Below, piece by piece: positions 38,319-46,710 of a DNA stretch of 64,000 nt (within the stretch, counting starts at the first letter, position 1; the number at the start of each line of letters is the position of its first letter). Source of the stretch: Methyloversatilis sp. (lineage in GTDB: Bacteria > Pseudomonadota > Gammaproteobacteria > Burkholderiales > Rhodocyclaceae); the NCBI RefSeq assembly GCF_030696805.1, contig NZ_JAUYRO010000096.1, positions 1 to 64,000 on the forward strand, in the 5' to 3' direction. The notes beneath the pieces were generated by a model. That model was not told the DNA's origin, ran no database searches, and worked only from the letters and a program-made list of their open reading frames with translations. Position numbers and translations under genes: made by a program.

Positions 38319-39713
38319 ATGAACGATCCGGTGGTGTTCGGTTTCGCCTTCTGGGGCTTTCTGGTGCTGTACGGTGTCGGCATGTATGCGCTGTCGCCGC
38401 GCGCTGTCGGGCGGGCCGGCTTCTTCGACGGCCACGACGAAGCCGGTCGCCCGGCCGGCACCTGGGCGCTCGGCGCCAGCATCTTCATATCGTGGATTTT
38501 CGCGAAGTCCATCACCAATGCGGCCAATCTCGGCGCGACCTACGGCATCGTCGGCGGACTGGCCTATGCGACTTACTGGCTGTCGATTCCGCTGGCTGGC
38601 TGGGCCATCCTGCGACTGCGCCGACGCTATGGCGCCACCAGCCTGATGTCTTTCCTGACCGGGCGGCACGGCAGGCTCGCGGCGCTGGCCTTTTCGATCG
38701 CCATCCTGGTGCGTCTGTTCAACGAGGTGTGGAGCAATACGGCGGTCGTCGGCGGCTATTACGGCCCGGCAGGGTCGAGCGAATTCATCGGTGCTGCGCT
38801 GCTGTTCACCGCCGCCACCCTGTTCTACAGCCTGAAGGGCGGCCTGCGCTCATCGATCTACACCGACGTGCTGCAGACCGGCCTGTTCGTGCTGTTCTTC
38901 GCTGTCGTGCTGCTGCTGGTGTTGCCGACGCACGGACCGGTGGCGCTCGTGAGCACCGGCGAGTTCCGGCTCGACGCCGGCGTCGACCTGCTGCTGGTCG
39001 CCGCGCTGCAGGTGCTGTCCTACCCCTTCCACGATCCGGTGCTGACCGACCGCGGCTTCATCACCGAAGAAAGGCGCATGCTGCGCGCCTTCGTCTGGGC
39101 GGGTGCGCTCGGCTTCGTGTGCATCCTGCTGTTTTCCCTTGTCGGGGTGCATGCCCGGCTGGAAGGACTGGCCGGCGGCGACAACGTGCCGGCCGCACTC
39201 GCCCGCAGCATGGGCCCGGCGGCACTGTTCGCGATGACCATCGTCATGGTGGCCGCGGCCGGTTCGACGCTCGATTCGACCTTTTCGTCGCTGGCCCGGC
39301 ACGTGGCGCAGGAACTGCCGCAACTGGCCGGACGACCGGAGCCGCAACGCGCGGTTGCCCTCGGCATGGGGGCCATGGCGCTGTTCGCGATCATCGGCAA
39401 TCTGCCGATGATCGCCGGCACCGACATCCTGAAAGCGACGACCATCAGCGGCACGATGGTGATCGGTCTGGCGCCGATCTTCCTGCTGGCCGGCTTCACG
39501 CAGCCGGGCACGCGCGCTGCGAAGTGGTCCTTCCACCTGGCGTTCTGGACCGGGCTCGCGCTGGGCGTGCTGCTGGCGATGGGACTGATCCCCGACAGCT
39601 GGGCCATCGGCACCGGCAAATACGCCAGACTGCTCGGCGTGAATCTTTACGGACTGCTGCTATGCACCGCCGGCTACCTGTTGCCGCCGCTGATCGCGGG
39701 ACGGATGCGATGA
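38319..39713 (+). CDS. Sodium:solute symporter family protein in the arsS operon
   Basis: A 464-residue integral membrane protein with about 12-13 helices in the SSS (SLC5-like) fold. TWALGASIFISWIFAKS and the DPVLTDRGFITEERR loop match the family's substrate and Na+ site regions, and AAAGSTLDSTFSSLARH is a typical helix 8 Na+ site. The substrate is unknown. Arsenic, sugar or organoarsenic transport is suggested only by position between arsS and the metallophosphoesterase-like gene. It starts 10 bases after arsS and its stop overlaps the next start (ATGA). Confidence 0.85.
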   Translation: MNDPVVFGFAFWGFLVLYGVGMYALSPRAVGRAGFFDGHDEAGRPAGTWALGASIFISWIFAKSITNAANLGATYGIVGGLAYATYWLSIPLAGWAILRLRRRYGATSLMSFLTGRHGRLAALAFSIAILVRLFNEVWSNTAVVGGYYGPAGSSEFIGAALLFTAATLFYSLKGGLRSSIYTDVLQTGLFVLFFAVVLLLVLPTHGPVALVSTGEFRLDAGVDLLLVAALQVLSYPFHDPVLTDRGFITEERRMLRAFVWAGALGFVCILLFSLVGVHARLEGLAGGDNVPAALARSMGPAALFAMTIVMVAAAGSTLDSTFSSLARHVAQELPQLAGRPEPQRAVALGMGAMALFAIIGNLPMIAGTDILKATTISGTMVIGLAPIFLLAGFTQPGTRAAKWSFHLAFWTGLALGVLLAMGLIPDSWAIGTGKYARLLGVNLYGLLLCTAGYLLPPLIAGRMR

Positions 39714-40672
39714 ACCCTCACCTCGTTGACGGTACGACCGACGACAACCTCGCCGACCCCGGCCGCAGCTGCCCGCTGCACTACCGCTATGGCGCGGCCG
39801 CGCTGGCCGATACCCGCGCCGATCTGGCGACGGACACGCTTTATGTCGTCGGCGGCCTGTACGGCAACCGGCCGGCGCTCGCCGCGCTCGAGCGGCTGTT
39901 CGCCATTGAGCGCGGCGACGCGCGCCTGATGTTCAACGGCGACTTTCACTGGTTCGACATCGACCCGGCCCGCTTCGGCGACGTGCAGCGGCGTGTGCTG
40001 GCCCATGACGCAAGCGCCGGCAACGTCGAAGCCGAACTGGCCGATGGCTCGGGCGATGCCGGCTGCGGCTGCAGCTATCCGGACGACGTGCCGCAGGCGC
40101 TGGTCGACCGCTCCAACCTCATTCATGCGCAGTTGTCGCGTACCGCCGGCCACGATCCGCACTGGCGCGGCGAACTGGCGGCGCTCGACTTCTGGCGCGG
40201 CGTGCGCATCGGCGATGCCCGCGTCGGCGTGGTGCATGGCGACGCCGACTCGCTGGCCGGCTGGGCGTTCGATGCCCGCACGCTCAACGAAGCTGCGCAG
40301 CGCGCCCGTCACCTGGAACAGTTCCGCCGGGCGCAGTGCGACGTGTTCGCCAGCAGTCACACCTGTCTGCCTGCGCTGAAGCGTTTCGACGGCCATGCGG
40401 TGATCAACAACGGTGCCGCCGGCATGCCCAATTTCCACGACCGTCTGTGCGGCGTCATCAGCCGGATCGCACTGACGCCGTCGCCGCATCCGGTGCTGTA
40501 CGGCACACGCATCGGCGCCCTGCATGTCGATGCGCTGGCGCTCGACTACGATCTGGCCGCCTGGCAGGCCGAATTCGCCGCGCAGTGGCCGGAGGGCTCG
40601 GCGGCCGCGCTGAACTATCTCGACCGCATCGACCACGGCCCGGACTGGACACTTGAAGAGGCGGCGCCATGA
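39710..40672 (+). CDS. Degenerate metallophosphoesterase-like protein in the arsS operon
   Basis: A 320-residue soluble protein with a calcineurin-like outline. The usual first motif DxH is replaced by GLY in YVVGGLYGN, NGDFHWFD sits at the GD motif, GNVE at the GNHE motif, VVHGDAD at the H motif, and SSHTCLP at GHxH. So N and H positions survive but several metal ligands do not, and a cysteine occurs in the last motif; a GCGC cluster lies near residue 119. It may be a divergent metal- or arsenic-binding member. Overlaps of 4 bases at both ends show tight coupling. Confidence 0.6.
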   Translation: MNPHLVDGTTDDNLADPGRSCPLHYRYGAAALADTRADLATDTLYVVGGLYGNRPALAALERLFAIERGDARLMFNGDFHWFDIDPARFGDVQRRVLAHDASAGNVEAELADGSGDAGCGCSYPDDVPQALVDRSNLIHAQLSRTAGHDPHWRGELAALDFWRGVRIGDARVGVVHGDADSLAGWAFDARTLNEAAQRARHLEQFRRAQCDVFASSHTCLPALKRFDGHAVINNGAAGMPNFHDRLCGVISRIALTPSPHPVLYGTRIGALHVDALALDYDLAAWQAEFAAQWPEGSAAALNYLDRIDHGPDWTLEEAAP

Positions 40673-42834
40673 ACGCGCGCAAGCTTGTCCTGCTCGGGGC
40701 GGTCGTCGCACTGGTTGCCGCCTTCTTCGTTTTCGACCTCGGCCGCTTTTTCGATCTGGCCTGGTTCAAGGCGCAGCAGCGCATGCTGACCGACGAGGTC
40801 GAAGCCGCACCCTGGGCCTCCGCCGCGCTGTTTTTCGCGATCTATGTTGTCGTGACGGCGCTGTCGCTGCCCGGTGCGGCGATCATGACGCTGGCCGGCG
40901 GTGCGCTGTTCGGCTTCGTCAAGGCGCTGGTCATCGTGTCCTTCGCATCCAGCCTGGGCGCTCTGCTCGCCTTCCTGATCGCGCGCTTCCTGTTGCGCGA
41001 CTGGGTGCAGGCGCGCTTCGGCACGGCGTTGCAGTCGATCAATCGCGGCGTCGAGAAGGACGGTGCGTTCTATCTGTTCACGCTGCGGCTGGTGCCGGCC
41101 TTCCCGTTCTTCGCGGTCAATCTGGCGATGGCACTGACCGCGCTGCCGGCACGCACCTTTTACTGGGTGAGTCAGCTCGGCATGCTGGCCGGCACCATCG
41201 TGTTCGTGAATGCGGGCACCCAGATCGGCCGCATCGAATCGCTTTCCGGCATCCTGTCGCCCGGGCTGATCGGCGCCTTCGTTCTTCTGGGCGTGTTTCC
41301 GCTGATCGCCCGCAGGGTGATCGATGCGGTGCGCAGCCGCGCGGTGTTCCGCCGCTGGCCGAAACCGTCACGCTTCGACTACAACCTGGCCGTGATCGGC
41401 GGCGGCAGCGCCGGTCTGGTCACCGCCTACATCGGCGCCGCAGTGAAGGCGAAGGTGGCGCTGGTCGAGCAGCACAGCATGGGCGGTGACTGCCTCAACA
41501 CCGGCTGCGTGCCGTCGAAGGCGCTGCTCCGCTCGGCGCGGCTGCTGTCGCAGATCGCGCACTCGAAGTCGCTCGGCGTGCGCGAGGCGAGTGCGCAGTT
41601 CGACTTCGCCGACGTGATGGAACGCGTGGCTCGCGTGGTGCGCGCCATCGAACCGCATGATTCGGTCGAACGCTACGCCGCGCTCGGCGTCGATTGCTTC
41701 GACGCGCGCGCACGCATCACCTCGCCATGGACCGTCGAAGTGACGCAGCGCGACGGCAGCACGCGCACGCTGTCCGCACGCAACATCGTCATCGCTGCCG
41801 GCGCCCGCCCCTTTGTGCCGCCGATACCCGGCATCGACGCGATGGATCTGCTCACGTCGGACACGCTGTGGTCGCTGCGCACCCTGCCCGGCCGGCTGCT
41901 GGTGCTCGGTGGCGGCCCGATCGGCTGCGAACTGTCGCAGGCTTTCGCGCGCTTCGGCTCTGAGGTGACCCAGGTCGAAATGGCGCCGCGTCTCATGGGA
42001 CGCGAAGATCCGGATGTGTCGGCACTGGTCGAAGCGCGTTTCGCCGAAGAAGGCGTGCGAGTGCTGACCGGCCACAAGGCGGTTCGGTTTGCGCGGGAAG
42101 GAGAGGCGAAGGTGCTGTACGCCGAAGGGCCGGAGGGTGAAGGACAAGAGGGCGAGGTGCGCATCGAATTCGACACCCTGCTGTGCGCCGTCGGCCGCAC
42201 GCCCAATGTCAGCGGCTACGGCCTGGAAGAACTGGGCATCGCGCTGCGCACCAACAAGACCGTCGACACCAATGACTACCTTGAAACGCTGTACCCCAAT
42301 ATTTTCGCGTGCGGCGACGTGACCGGACCGTTCCAGTTCACGCACACCGCCGCGCATCAGGCCTGGTACGCCGCGGTCAATGCGCTGTTCGGCCGCTTCA
42401 GACGCTTTGCGGTCGATTATTCGGTCATTCCGTGGGCCACCTTCACTGAACCCGAGGTGGCGCGCGTCGGTCTGAACGAAACCGACGCAAAGGCGCGCAA
42501 CATTCCGCATGAAGTGACGATCTACGAACTCGATGACCTGGATCGCGCGATCACCGACGAGGTGGCGCACGGCTTCGTCAAGGTGCTCACCGTGCCCGGG
42601 CGCGACCGCATCCTCGGCGTGACCATCGTCGGCGAGCACGCGGGCGAACTGATCGCCGAATACGTGCTGGCGATGAAGCACGGTCTGGGGCTCAACAAAC
42701 TCCTGGGCACCATCCACATCTACCCGACGATGAACGAAGCAAACAAGTTCGCCGCTGGTGTGTGGAAGAAGGCGCACGCGCCACAGACGCTACTGGCATG
42801 GGTCGCGCGCTACCACGCGTGGATGCGCGGATGA
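40669..42834 (+). CDS. TVP38/DedA-like membrane domain fused to a FAD disulfide oxidoreductase
   Basis: A 721-residue fusion. Residues about 1-220 form a TVP38/TMEM64 (DedA-like) domain with five to six helices and FAxSLGALLAFLIARFLLRD-like and LRLVPAFPFFAVNL motifs. From about 235 there is a mercuric reductase/dihydrolipoamide dehydrogenase-type enzyme: FAD loop GGGSAGLVTAY, redox CLNTGC (CxxxxC), NAD loop GGGPIGCELSQAFARFG, GDVTGPFQFTH and a dimerisation domain. The Cys-Cys tail of true MerA is missing, so it is not a mercury reductase. It overlaps neighbours by 4 bases. It may reduce an arsenic or thiol substrate at the membrane. Confidence 0.85.
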   Translation: MNARKLVLLGAVVALVAAFFVFDLGRFFDLAWFKAQQRMLTDEVEAAPWASAALFFAIYVVVTALSLPGAAIMTLAGGALFGFVKALVIVSFASSLGALLAFLIARFLLRDWVQARFGTALQSINRGVEKDGAFYLFTLRLVPAFPFFAVNLAMALTALPARTFYWVSQLGMLAGTIVFVNAGTQIGRIESLSGILSPGLIGAFVLLGVFPLIARRVIDAVRSRAVFRRWPKPSRFDYNLAVIGGGSAGLVTAYIGAAVKAKVALVEQHSMGGDCLNTGCVPSKALLRSARLLSQIAHSKSLGVREASAQFDFADVMERVARVVRAIEPHDSVERYAALGVDCFDARARITSPWTVEVTQRDGSTRTLSARNIVIAAGARPFVPPIPGIDAMDLLTSDTLWSLRTLPGRLLVLGGGPIGCELSQAFARFGSEVTQVEMAPRLMGREDPDVSALVEARFAEEGVRVLTGHKAVRFAREGEAKVLYAEGPEGEGQEGEVRIEFDTLLCAVGRTPNVSGYGLEELGIALRTNKTVDTNDYLETLYPNIFACGDVTGPFQFTHTAAHQAWYAAVNALFGRFRRFAVDYSVIPWATFTEPEVARVGLNETDAKARNIPHEVTIYELDDLDRAITDEVAHGFVKVLTVPGRDRILGVTIVGEHAGELIAEYVLAMKHGLGLNKLLGTIHIYPTMNEANKFAAGVWKKAHAPQTLLAWVARYHAWMRG

Positions 42835-43517
42835 GGCGGCTGTCCATCGTGCTGCCGGTGCTGAACGAAGCCGCGACCATAGGCGATGCGCTGTCGCGAC
42901 TGCCGTCGGCTGACGCCTGCGACGTCGAGATCATCGTCGCCGACGGCGGCAGCCGCGACGAGACGGTGGCGATCGCGCAGGCTCACGGGGCACGCGTGGT
43001 CCGCTCCTTGCGGGGTCGTGCGTTGCAGATGAACATTGGTGCGCAGGTGGCGTCCGGCGACGTTCTGCTATTCCTGCACGCCGACACTCAGCTGCCTCCC
43101 GACGCGGTCGAACTGATCGATCGATTGATAGCGGACGGCGCGCAGTGGGGGCGTTTCGACGTGCGCATTGATGGTCGCCACCCGCTGCTCGCGGTCATCG
43201 CCACCATGATGAACCTGCGTTCCCGCCTGACCGGCATCGCCACCGGCGATCAGGCGATCTTCTGCTCGCGCGGGCTGTTCGATTCACTGGATGGCTACGC
43301 GCCGATCGCCCTGATGGAAGACATCGACTTTTCAACCCGCGCGCGTTCGCGGTCCCGACCGGCCTGCCTGAGCGCGCGCGTCACCACGTCGGGCCGCCGC
43401 TGGGAGCGCCGGGGCGTGCTGCGCACCATCATGTTGATGTGGCGCCTGCGTCTGCGCTACTTCTTCGGCGCCGATCCGCGCGATCTGGTGCGCGACTACC
43501 GACCGCATCATGAGTGA
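42831..43517 (+). CDS. Glycosyltransferase family 2, TIGR04283 arsenosugar type
   Basis: A 228-residue GT-A fold glycosyltransferase. SIVLPVLNEAATIGDAL opens the nucleotide fold, IIVADGGSRDET gives the first acidic motif, FLHADTQLP the DxD-like metal site, and ALMEDIDF the catalytic ED. The TIGR04283 group is found with arsS in many genomes and is presumed to finish the arsenosugar headgroup. ATG 42831 overlaps the previous stop by 4 bases; its end overlaps the next gene by 8. The acceptor and donor are not known. Confidence 0.85.
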   Translation: MRRLSIVLPVLNEAATIGDALSRLPSADACDVEIIVADGGSRDETVAIAQAHGARVVRSLRGRALQMNIGAQVASGDVLLFLHADTQLPPDAVELIDRLIADGAQWGRFDVRIDGRHPLLAVIATMMNLRSRLTGIATGDQAIFCSRGLFDSLDGYAPIALMEDIDFSTRARSRSRPACLSARVTTSGRRWERRGVLRTIMLMWRLRLRYFFGADPRDLVRDYRPHHE

Positions 43518-44142
43518 GCTCGAAACAACGGTACTGGTGTTCGCGCGTGCGCCCGAGGCCGGCCGCACCAAGACGCGCCTGATACCGTTGCTGGGCGCCG
43601 ATGGCGCGGCGCGGATCAGTGCGCAGCTGACCCAACGTGCGCTGCGGGTGGCCGTCGACGCAGCCATCGGCCCGGTCGAACTGTGGTGCGCACCGGACTG
43701 CAGCCATGATTTCTTCGAACGCTGTCGTGACCGCTACGGCGTGTCGCTGCATGCCCAGTCGGGCGGCGACATCGGGGCGCGCATGGCGCAAGCCTTCGAC
43801 GACGTCCTCCGCCGCCATGCCCGCGCGGTGCTGATCGGCGCCGATGCCGTGTCATTGCAGCCCGCCGACCTGCGCGCAGCAGATGTTGCGCTGCGCAGCC
43901 GCGATGCCGTGTTCGCTCCGGCCGAGGACGGCGGCTATCTGCTGGTGGGACTGCGTGTTCGGCAAGCTGCCGTGTTCGAAGGCATCGCATGGGGCAGCGC
44001 CGGGGTGTGGTCGCAGACTCTCGCGGTGATCGATCGGCTCGGCCTGCATGCGCAGACGCTTGCGACCGGATACGACCTCGACCGCCCGGACGACTATCGA
44101 CGTGCCGTGGCCGAAGGTCTGCTGGTGCCCGAGCTGTGCTGA
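43510..44142 (+). CDS. TIGR04282-type arsenosugar glycosyltransferase (CofC/MobA-like fold)
   Basis: A 210-residue protein with the nucleotidyl/glycosyl transferase fold of COG3222. TVLVFARAPEAGRTKTRL is the N-terminal sugar-nucleotide loop, and VFAPAEDGGYLLVGLR is the family hallmark. The middle metal motif reads LIGADAVSL, where most members have a GxDCP-like sequence. NCBI-style family annotation pairs TIGR04282 with TIGR04283 in arsenosugar clusters, as here. It overlaps the upstream gene by 8 bases and the next by 7. Confidence 0.82.
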   Translation: MSELETTVLVFARAPEAGRTKTRLIPLLGADGAARISAQLTQRALRVAVDAAIGPVELWCAPDCSHDFFERCRDRYGVSLHAQSGGDIGARMAQAFDDVLRRHARAVLIGADAVSLQPADLRAADVALRSRDAVFAPAEDGGYLLVGLRVRQAAVFEGIAWGSAGVWSQTLAVIDRLGLHAQTLATGYDLDRPDDYRRAVAEGLLVPELC

Positions 44143-44891
44143 CCCGCCTGCGCGCGCTGCTGCTGGCGATCGCGCTGGCGCTGACCTGCGAAATGTCGGC
44201 GATCGCGGCAGATCCGGTGTCGCTGCCCGCCTTTTCGACCCAGTCAGCCGGACCGAACGTCGGCGGATGGACGGCCTATACGCTGGGCGGCAAGGCGGAG
44301 CCTGCCGATTTCCGGCTGGCCGAGCTCGACGGCCTGACCGTGCTCCGTGTCGAGGCGTCGAATGCGGCTTCGGCGCTGATCCACACCCGCCGTTTCGATC
44401 CGCTCGCCACGCCCTGGCTGAACTGGCGCTGGCGCGCCGACGTGCTGCCGGCTGGCGGTCGCTTCGCGACGCGCGATGGCGACGACTACGCGCTGCGCAT
44501 CTATGTGCTGTTCGATCTCGATCCGGCCAAGCTGTCGTTCGGCACGCGCACGAAAATCCGGCTGGCGCGTACTTTCTACGGCGAGCAGATTCCGACCGCC
44601 GTGCTGTGCTACGTGTGGGACACGCGTGCGGCGCCGGGCTCACGCGCATGGAGCGCCTACACCGACCGGGTGCGCATGATCGCCGTCGACGGTGCCGGCT
44701 CGCCGACCGGAAGCTGGCGCGAGGCGAGCCGCAATCTGGTCGAGGACTACCGCGAAGCTTTCGGCGAAGACCCGCCGGCCGTGACCGGCGTCGTGGTCGC
44801 CAGCGACAGCGACAACACCGGCGGACGTACGCTGGGCTATTTCGGCGATCTGTCAGTCACCGCTCAGCCAGCGCTGCAGCCAACGCCATGA
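44136..44891 (+). CDS. DUF3047 exported protein in the arsS operon
   Basis: A 251-residue protein starting at GTG 44136, inside the end of the previous gene. The signal peptide (MLTRLRALLLAIALALT, cut near AIAA) directs it to the periplasm. The mature part is the DUF3047 jellyroll-like domain: GWTAYTLGGKAEPADF, LNWRWRADVLPAGGRF, DDYALRIYVLFD, CYVWDTRAAPG and VVASDSDNTGG. No catalytic residues are obvious, so a binding or carrier role is possible. Its stop overlaps the following ATG by 4 bases. Known function: none. Confidence 0.78.
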   Translation: MLTRLRALLLAIALALTCEMSAIAADPVSLPAFSTQSAGPNVGGWTAYTLGGKAEPADFRLAELDGLTVLRVEASNAASALIHTRRFDPLATPWLNWRWRADVLPAGGRFATRDGDDYALRIYVLFDLDPAKLSFGTRTKIRLARTFYGEQIPTAVLCYVWDTRAAPGSRAWSAYTDRVRMIAVDGAGSPTGSWREASRNLVEDYREAFGEDPPAVTGVVVASDSDNTGGRTLGYFGDLSVTAQPALQPTP

Positions 44892-45961
44892 AACGCCTCG
44901 TTCTGCTCGGTGGCGGTCACGCCCACCTGTTCGTACTGGAAGCATTTGCGCGCGAACAGCCCGATGCAATGGTCAGCCTGATCACGCCCGATGTACTGAC
45001 ACCTTACTCCGGCATGATGCCGGGCGTCATCGCCGGTCATTACGACTACCGGCAGGCCTGCATTGATCTCGCGCCGCTGGCTGCGCAGGCGGGCTGCGCG
45101 CTCAGGCTGGATTCCGCGGTGTCGCTGGATGCTGCGCAGCGGCAGATCCGGCTGGCCAGCGGCGAGGTGATCGACTATGACCTGCTGTCGATCGACACTG
45201 GCTCGACCCCGCGCATCCCCGATCTTCCGGGTGCCGACACCTGTGGTCATCCGGTGAAGCCGATCGGGCAGTTGCTCGAAAGCTGGCACACCGCGCGCGC
45301 CGCACGGTCTGCCGCAGTAATTGGTGCGGGTGCAGCGGGCGTCGAAATCATCATGGCGCTGCATCACCGGCAACCGCGGATGCGCTGCACGTTGATCGAC
45401 CGTGCGCCGTCCATTCTCGACGGGCTGCCCGCGGGCCTGCAGCGGCGTGCGATGGCTGAACTGGCGCGCCAGCAGGTCGACGTGGTGACCGATGCGGGCG
45501 TGTCCGGACTCGACGCCGATACGCTCACGCTCGAAGATGGGCGCAGCCTTCCGAGCCAGTTCACGGTGTGGGCCACTGGAGCCGCCCCGCCAGCCTGGCT
45601 GCGCGGCAGCGGTCTCGCACTCGACGAGCGTGGCTTCATCGCCACCGGTCCGACGCTGCAGTCGCCGTCACACCCCGAAGTGTTCGCTGCCGGTGACGTG
45701 GCGACGATGATCGATTCGCCGCGCCCGAAGTCCGGCGTGTTCGCCGTGCGCGCCGGTCCGCCGCTGGCTGCCAATCTGCTGCGCGCCGCGCGGGGCTACA
45801 CGCTGCAGCCCTGGGCACCGCAGACGCAAGCGCTTCTGCTGCTCGCCTGCGGCCGCCGCCACGCCATCGCGTCACGCGGGGGCTGGTCGCTGCAGGGAGA
45901 CTGGGTGTGGCGCTGGAAGGACCGCATCGACCGGGCCTTCATGCGCCGTTTCGCTCTTTGA
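44888..45961 (+). CDS. Pyridine nucleotide-disulfide oxidoreductase of the SelD-N-terminal type
   Basis: A 357-residue flavoprotein resembling NADH dehydrogenase II and the NtermToSelD domain (TIGR03169-like) fused to SelD in other bacteria. It has LVLLGGGHAHLFVLEAF (FAD loop with the GGGHAH signature), SIDTGSTPR, AAVIGAGAAGVEIIMAL (NAD loop), FAAGDVATM and no membrane anchor. There is no redox CxxxxC pair and no SelD kinase domain. It is the last gene of the arsS operon. mnmH/selU lies 1.5 kb downstream, but no selD is in the window. The electron acceptor is unknown. Confidence 0.82.
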   Translation: MKRLVLLGGGHAHLFVLEAFAREQPDAMVSLITPDVLTPYSGMMPGVIAGHYDYRQACIDLAPLAAQAGCALRLDSAVSLDAAQRQIRLASGEVIDYDLLSIDTGSTPRIPDLPGADTCGHPVKPIGQLLESWHTARAARSAAVIGAGAAGVEIIMALHHRQPRMRCTLIDRAPSILDGLPAGLQRRAMAELARQQVDVVTDAGVSGLDADTLTLEDGRSLPSQFTVWATGAAPPAWLRGSGLALDERGFIATGPTLQSPSHPEVFAAGDVATMIDSPRPKSGVFAVRAGPPLAANLLRAARGYTLQPWAPQTQALLLLACGRRHAIASRGGWSLQGDWVWRWKDRIDRAFMRRFAL

Positions 45962-45984
45962 CGGCAGATGAAAGATTCAAGATG

Positions 45985-46016
45985 CAGGATTCAAGGCCCA
46001 ATCGGCTTGAATCCTG
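45985..46016. repeat. Palindrome after the arsS operon
   Basis: The perfect 11-base arms CAGGATTCAAG (45985-45995) and CTTGAATCCTG (46006-46016) flank a 10-base loop, with a further copy of ATTCAAG just before. It lies 24 bases after the last arsS-operon gene and between convergent transcripts. No T-tract follows, so it may be a repeat element or a weak terminator. Confidence 0.6.
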
Positions 46017-46020
46017 AATC

Positions 46021-46710
46021 TCAGATCATTCGACCGGCGGCCAGGCGGATGCGGCGTGTGCAGCGCGACGCCAGCGCTTCGTCGTGTGTCACCAGGATCA
46101 GCGTGGTGCCTTGTTCGGCATTCATGTCGAACATCAGGTCGATGACCGACGCGCCCGTCGCGGCGTCGAGATTGCCGGTCGGTTCATCGGCCAGCAACAA
46201 TCCGGGCTCGGGCGCGAACGCTCGCGCCAGCGCGACCCGCTGCTGCTCGCCGCCGGAAAGCTGTCGCGGGTAGTGCGTCATCCGCCCACCCAGACCGACC
46301 CGTTCCAGCAGGGCCACCGAGCGCTCGCGCACCCGATCGACGCCGGCCAGTTCGAGCGGCAGCATGACGTTTTCAAGCGCGGTCAGCGCTGGCAGCAACT
46401 GGAATGACTGGAACACGAAGCCGACCTTTTCCCCGCGCAGCTGCGCCCGGGCGTCTTCGTCGAGCGCAAAAATGTCCTGCCCGGCGATGCTCACCGAGCC
46501 GGCCGACGGCAGGTCGAGGCCGGCCAGCAGACCGAGCAAGGTCGATTTTCCTGAACCGCTGGCGCCGACGATGGCCAAAGCTTCGCCGGCATGAACCGTG
46601 AAGGCGATATCCTGAAGAATCTGCAGCGGCGCGTTTCCGCTGCTCACCTGCTTGCCCAGCCCGATGACTTCAAGGACGGTCGGGCGTATTTCCGGAGTGT
46701 CTGTAGGCAT
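46021..46710 (-). CDS. ybbA: YbbA/LolD-like ABC transporter ATPase (orphan)
   Basis: A 229-residue ATPase of the MacB/LolD/YbbA group. Walker A GASGSGKST, signature LSGGEQQRVALARA, Walker B LLLADEPTGNLD and H-loop VTHD are intact, with an X-loop-like EKVGFVFQSFQLLP. In E. coli ybbA lies divergent from tesA, as here, and beside the permease gene ybbP. No permease gene is present in the next region, so it is an orphan here. ATG 46710 is paired with the divergent tesA ATG (shared CATG); an upstream ATG at 46740 is also possible. Confidence 0.85.
   Translation of the reverse strand: MPTDTPEIRPTVLEVIGLGKQVSSGNAPLQILQDIAFTVHAGEALAIVGASGSGKSTLLGLLAGLDLPSAGSVSIAGQDIFALDEDARAQLRGEKVGFVFQSFQLLPALTALENVMLPLELAGVDRVRERSVALLERVGLGGRMTHYPRQLSGGEQQRVALARAFAPEPGLLLADEPTGNLDAATGASVIDLMFDMNAEQGTTLILVTHDEALASRCTRRIRLAAGRMI

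Noticed and set aside
40669-42834. Annotation as mercuric reductase MerA
   Set aside because: The redox CxxxxC and FAD/NAD sites are present, but the C-terminal Cys pair and N-terminal heavy-metal domain of MerA are missing, and the N-terminus is a TVP38-like membrane domain.
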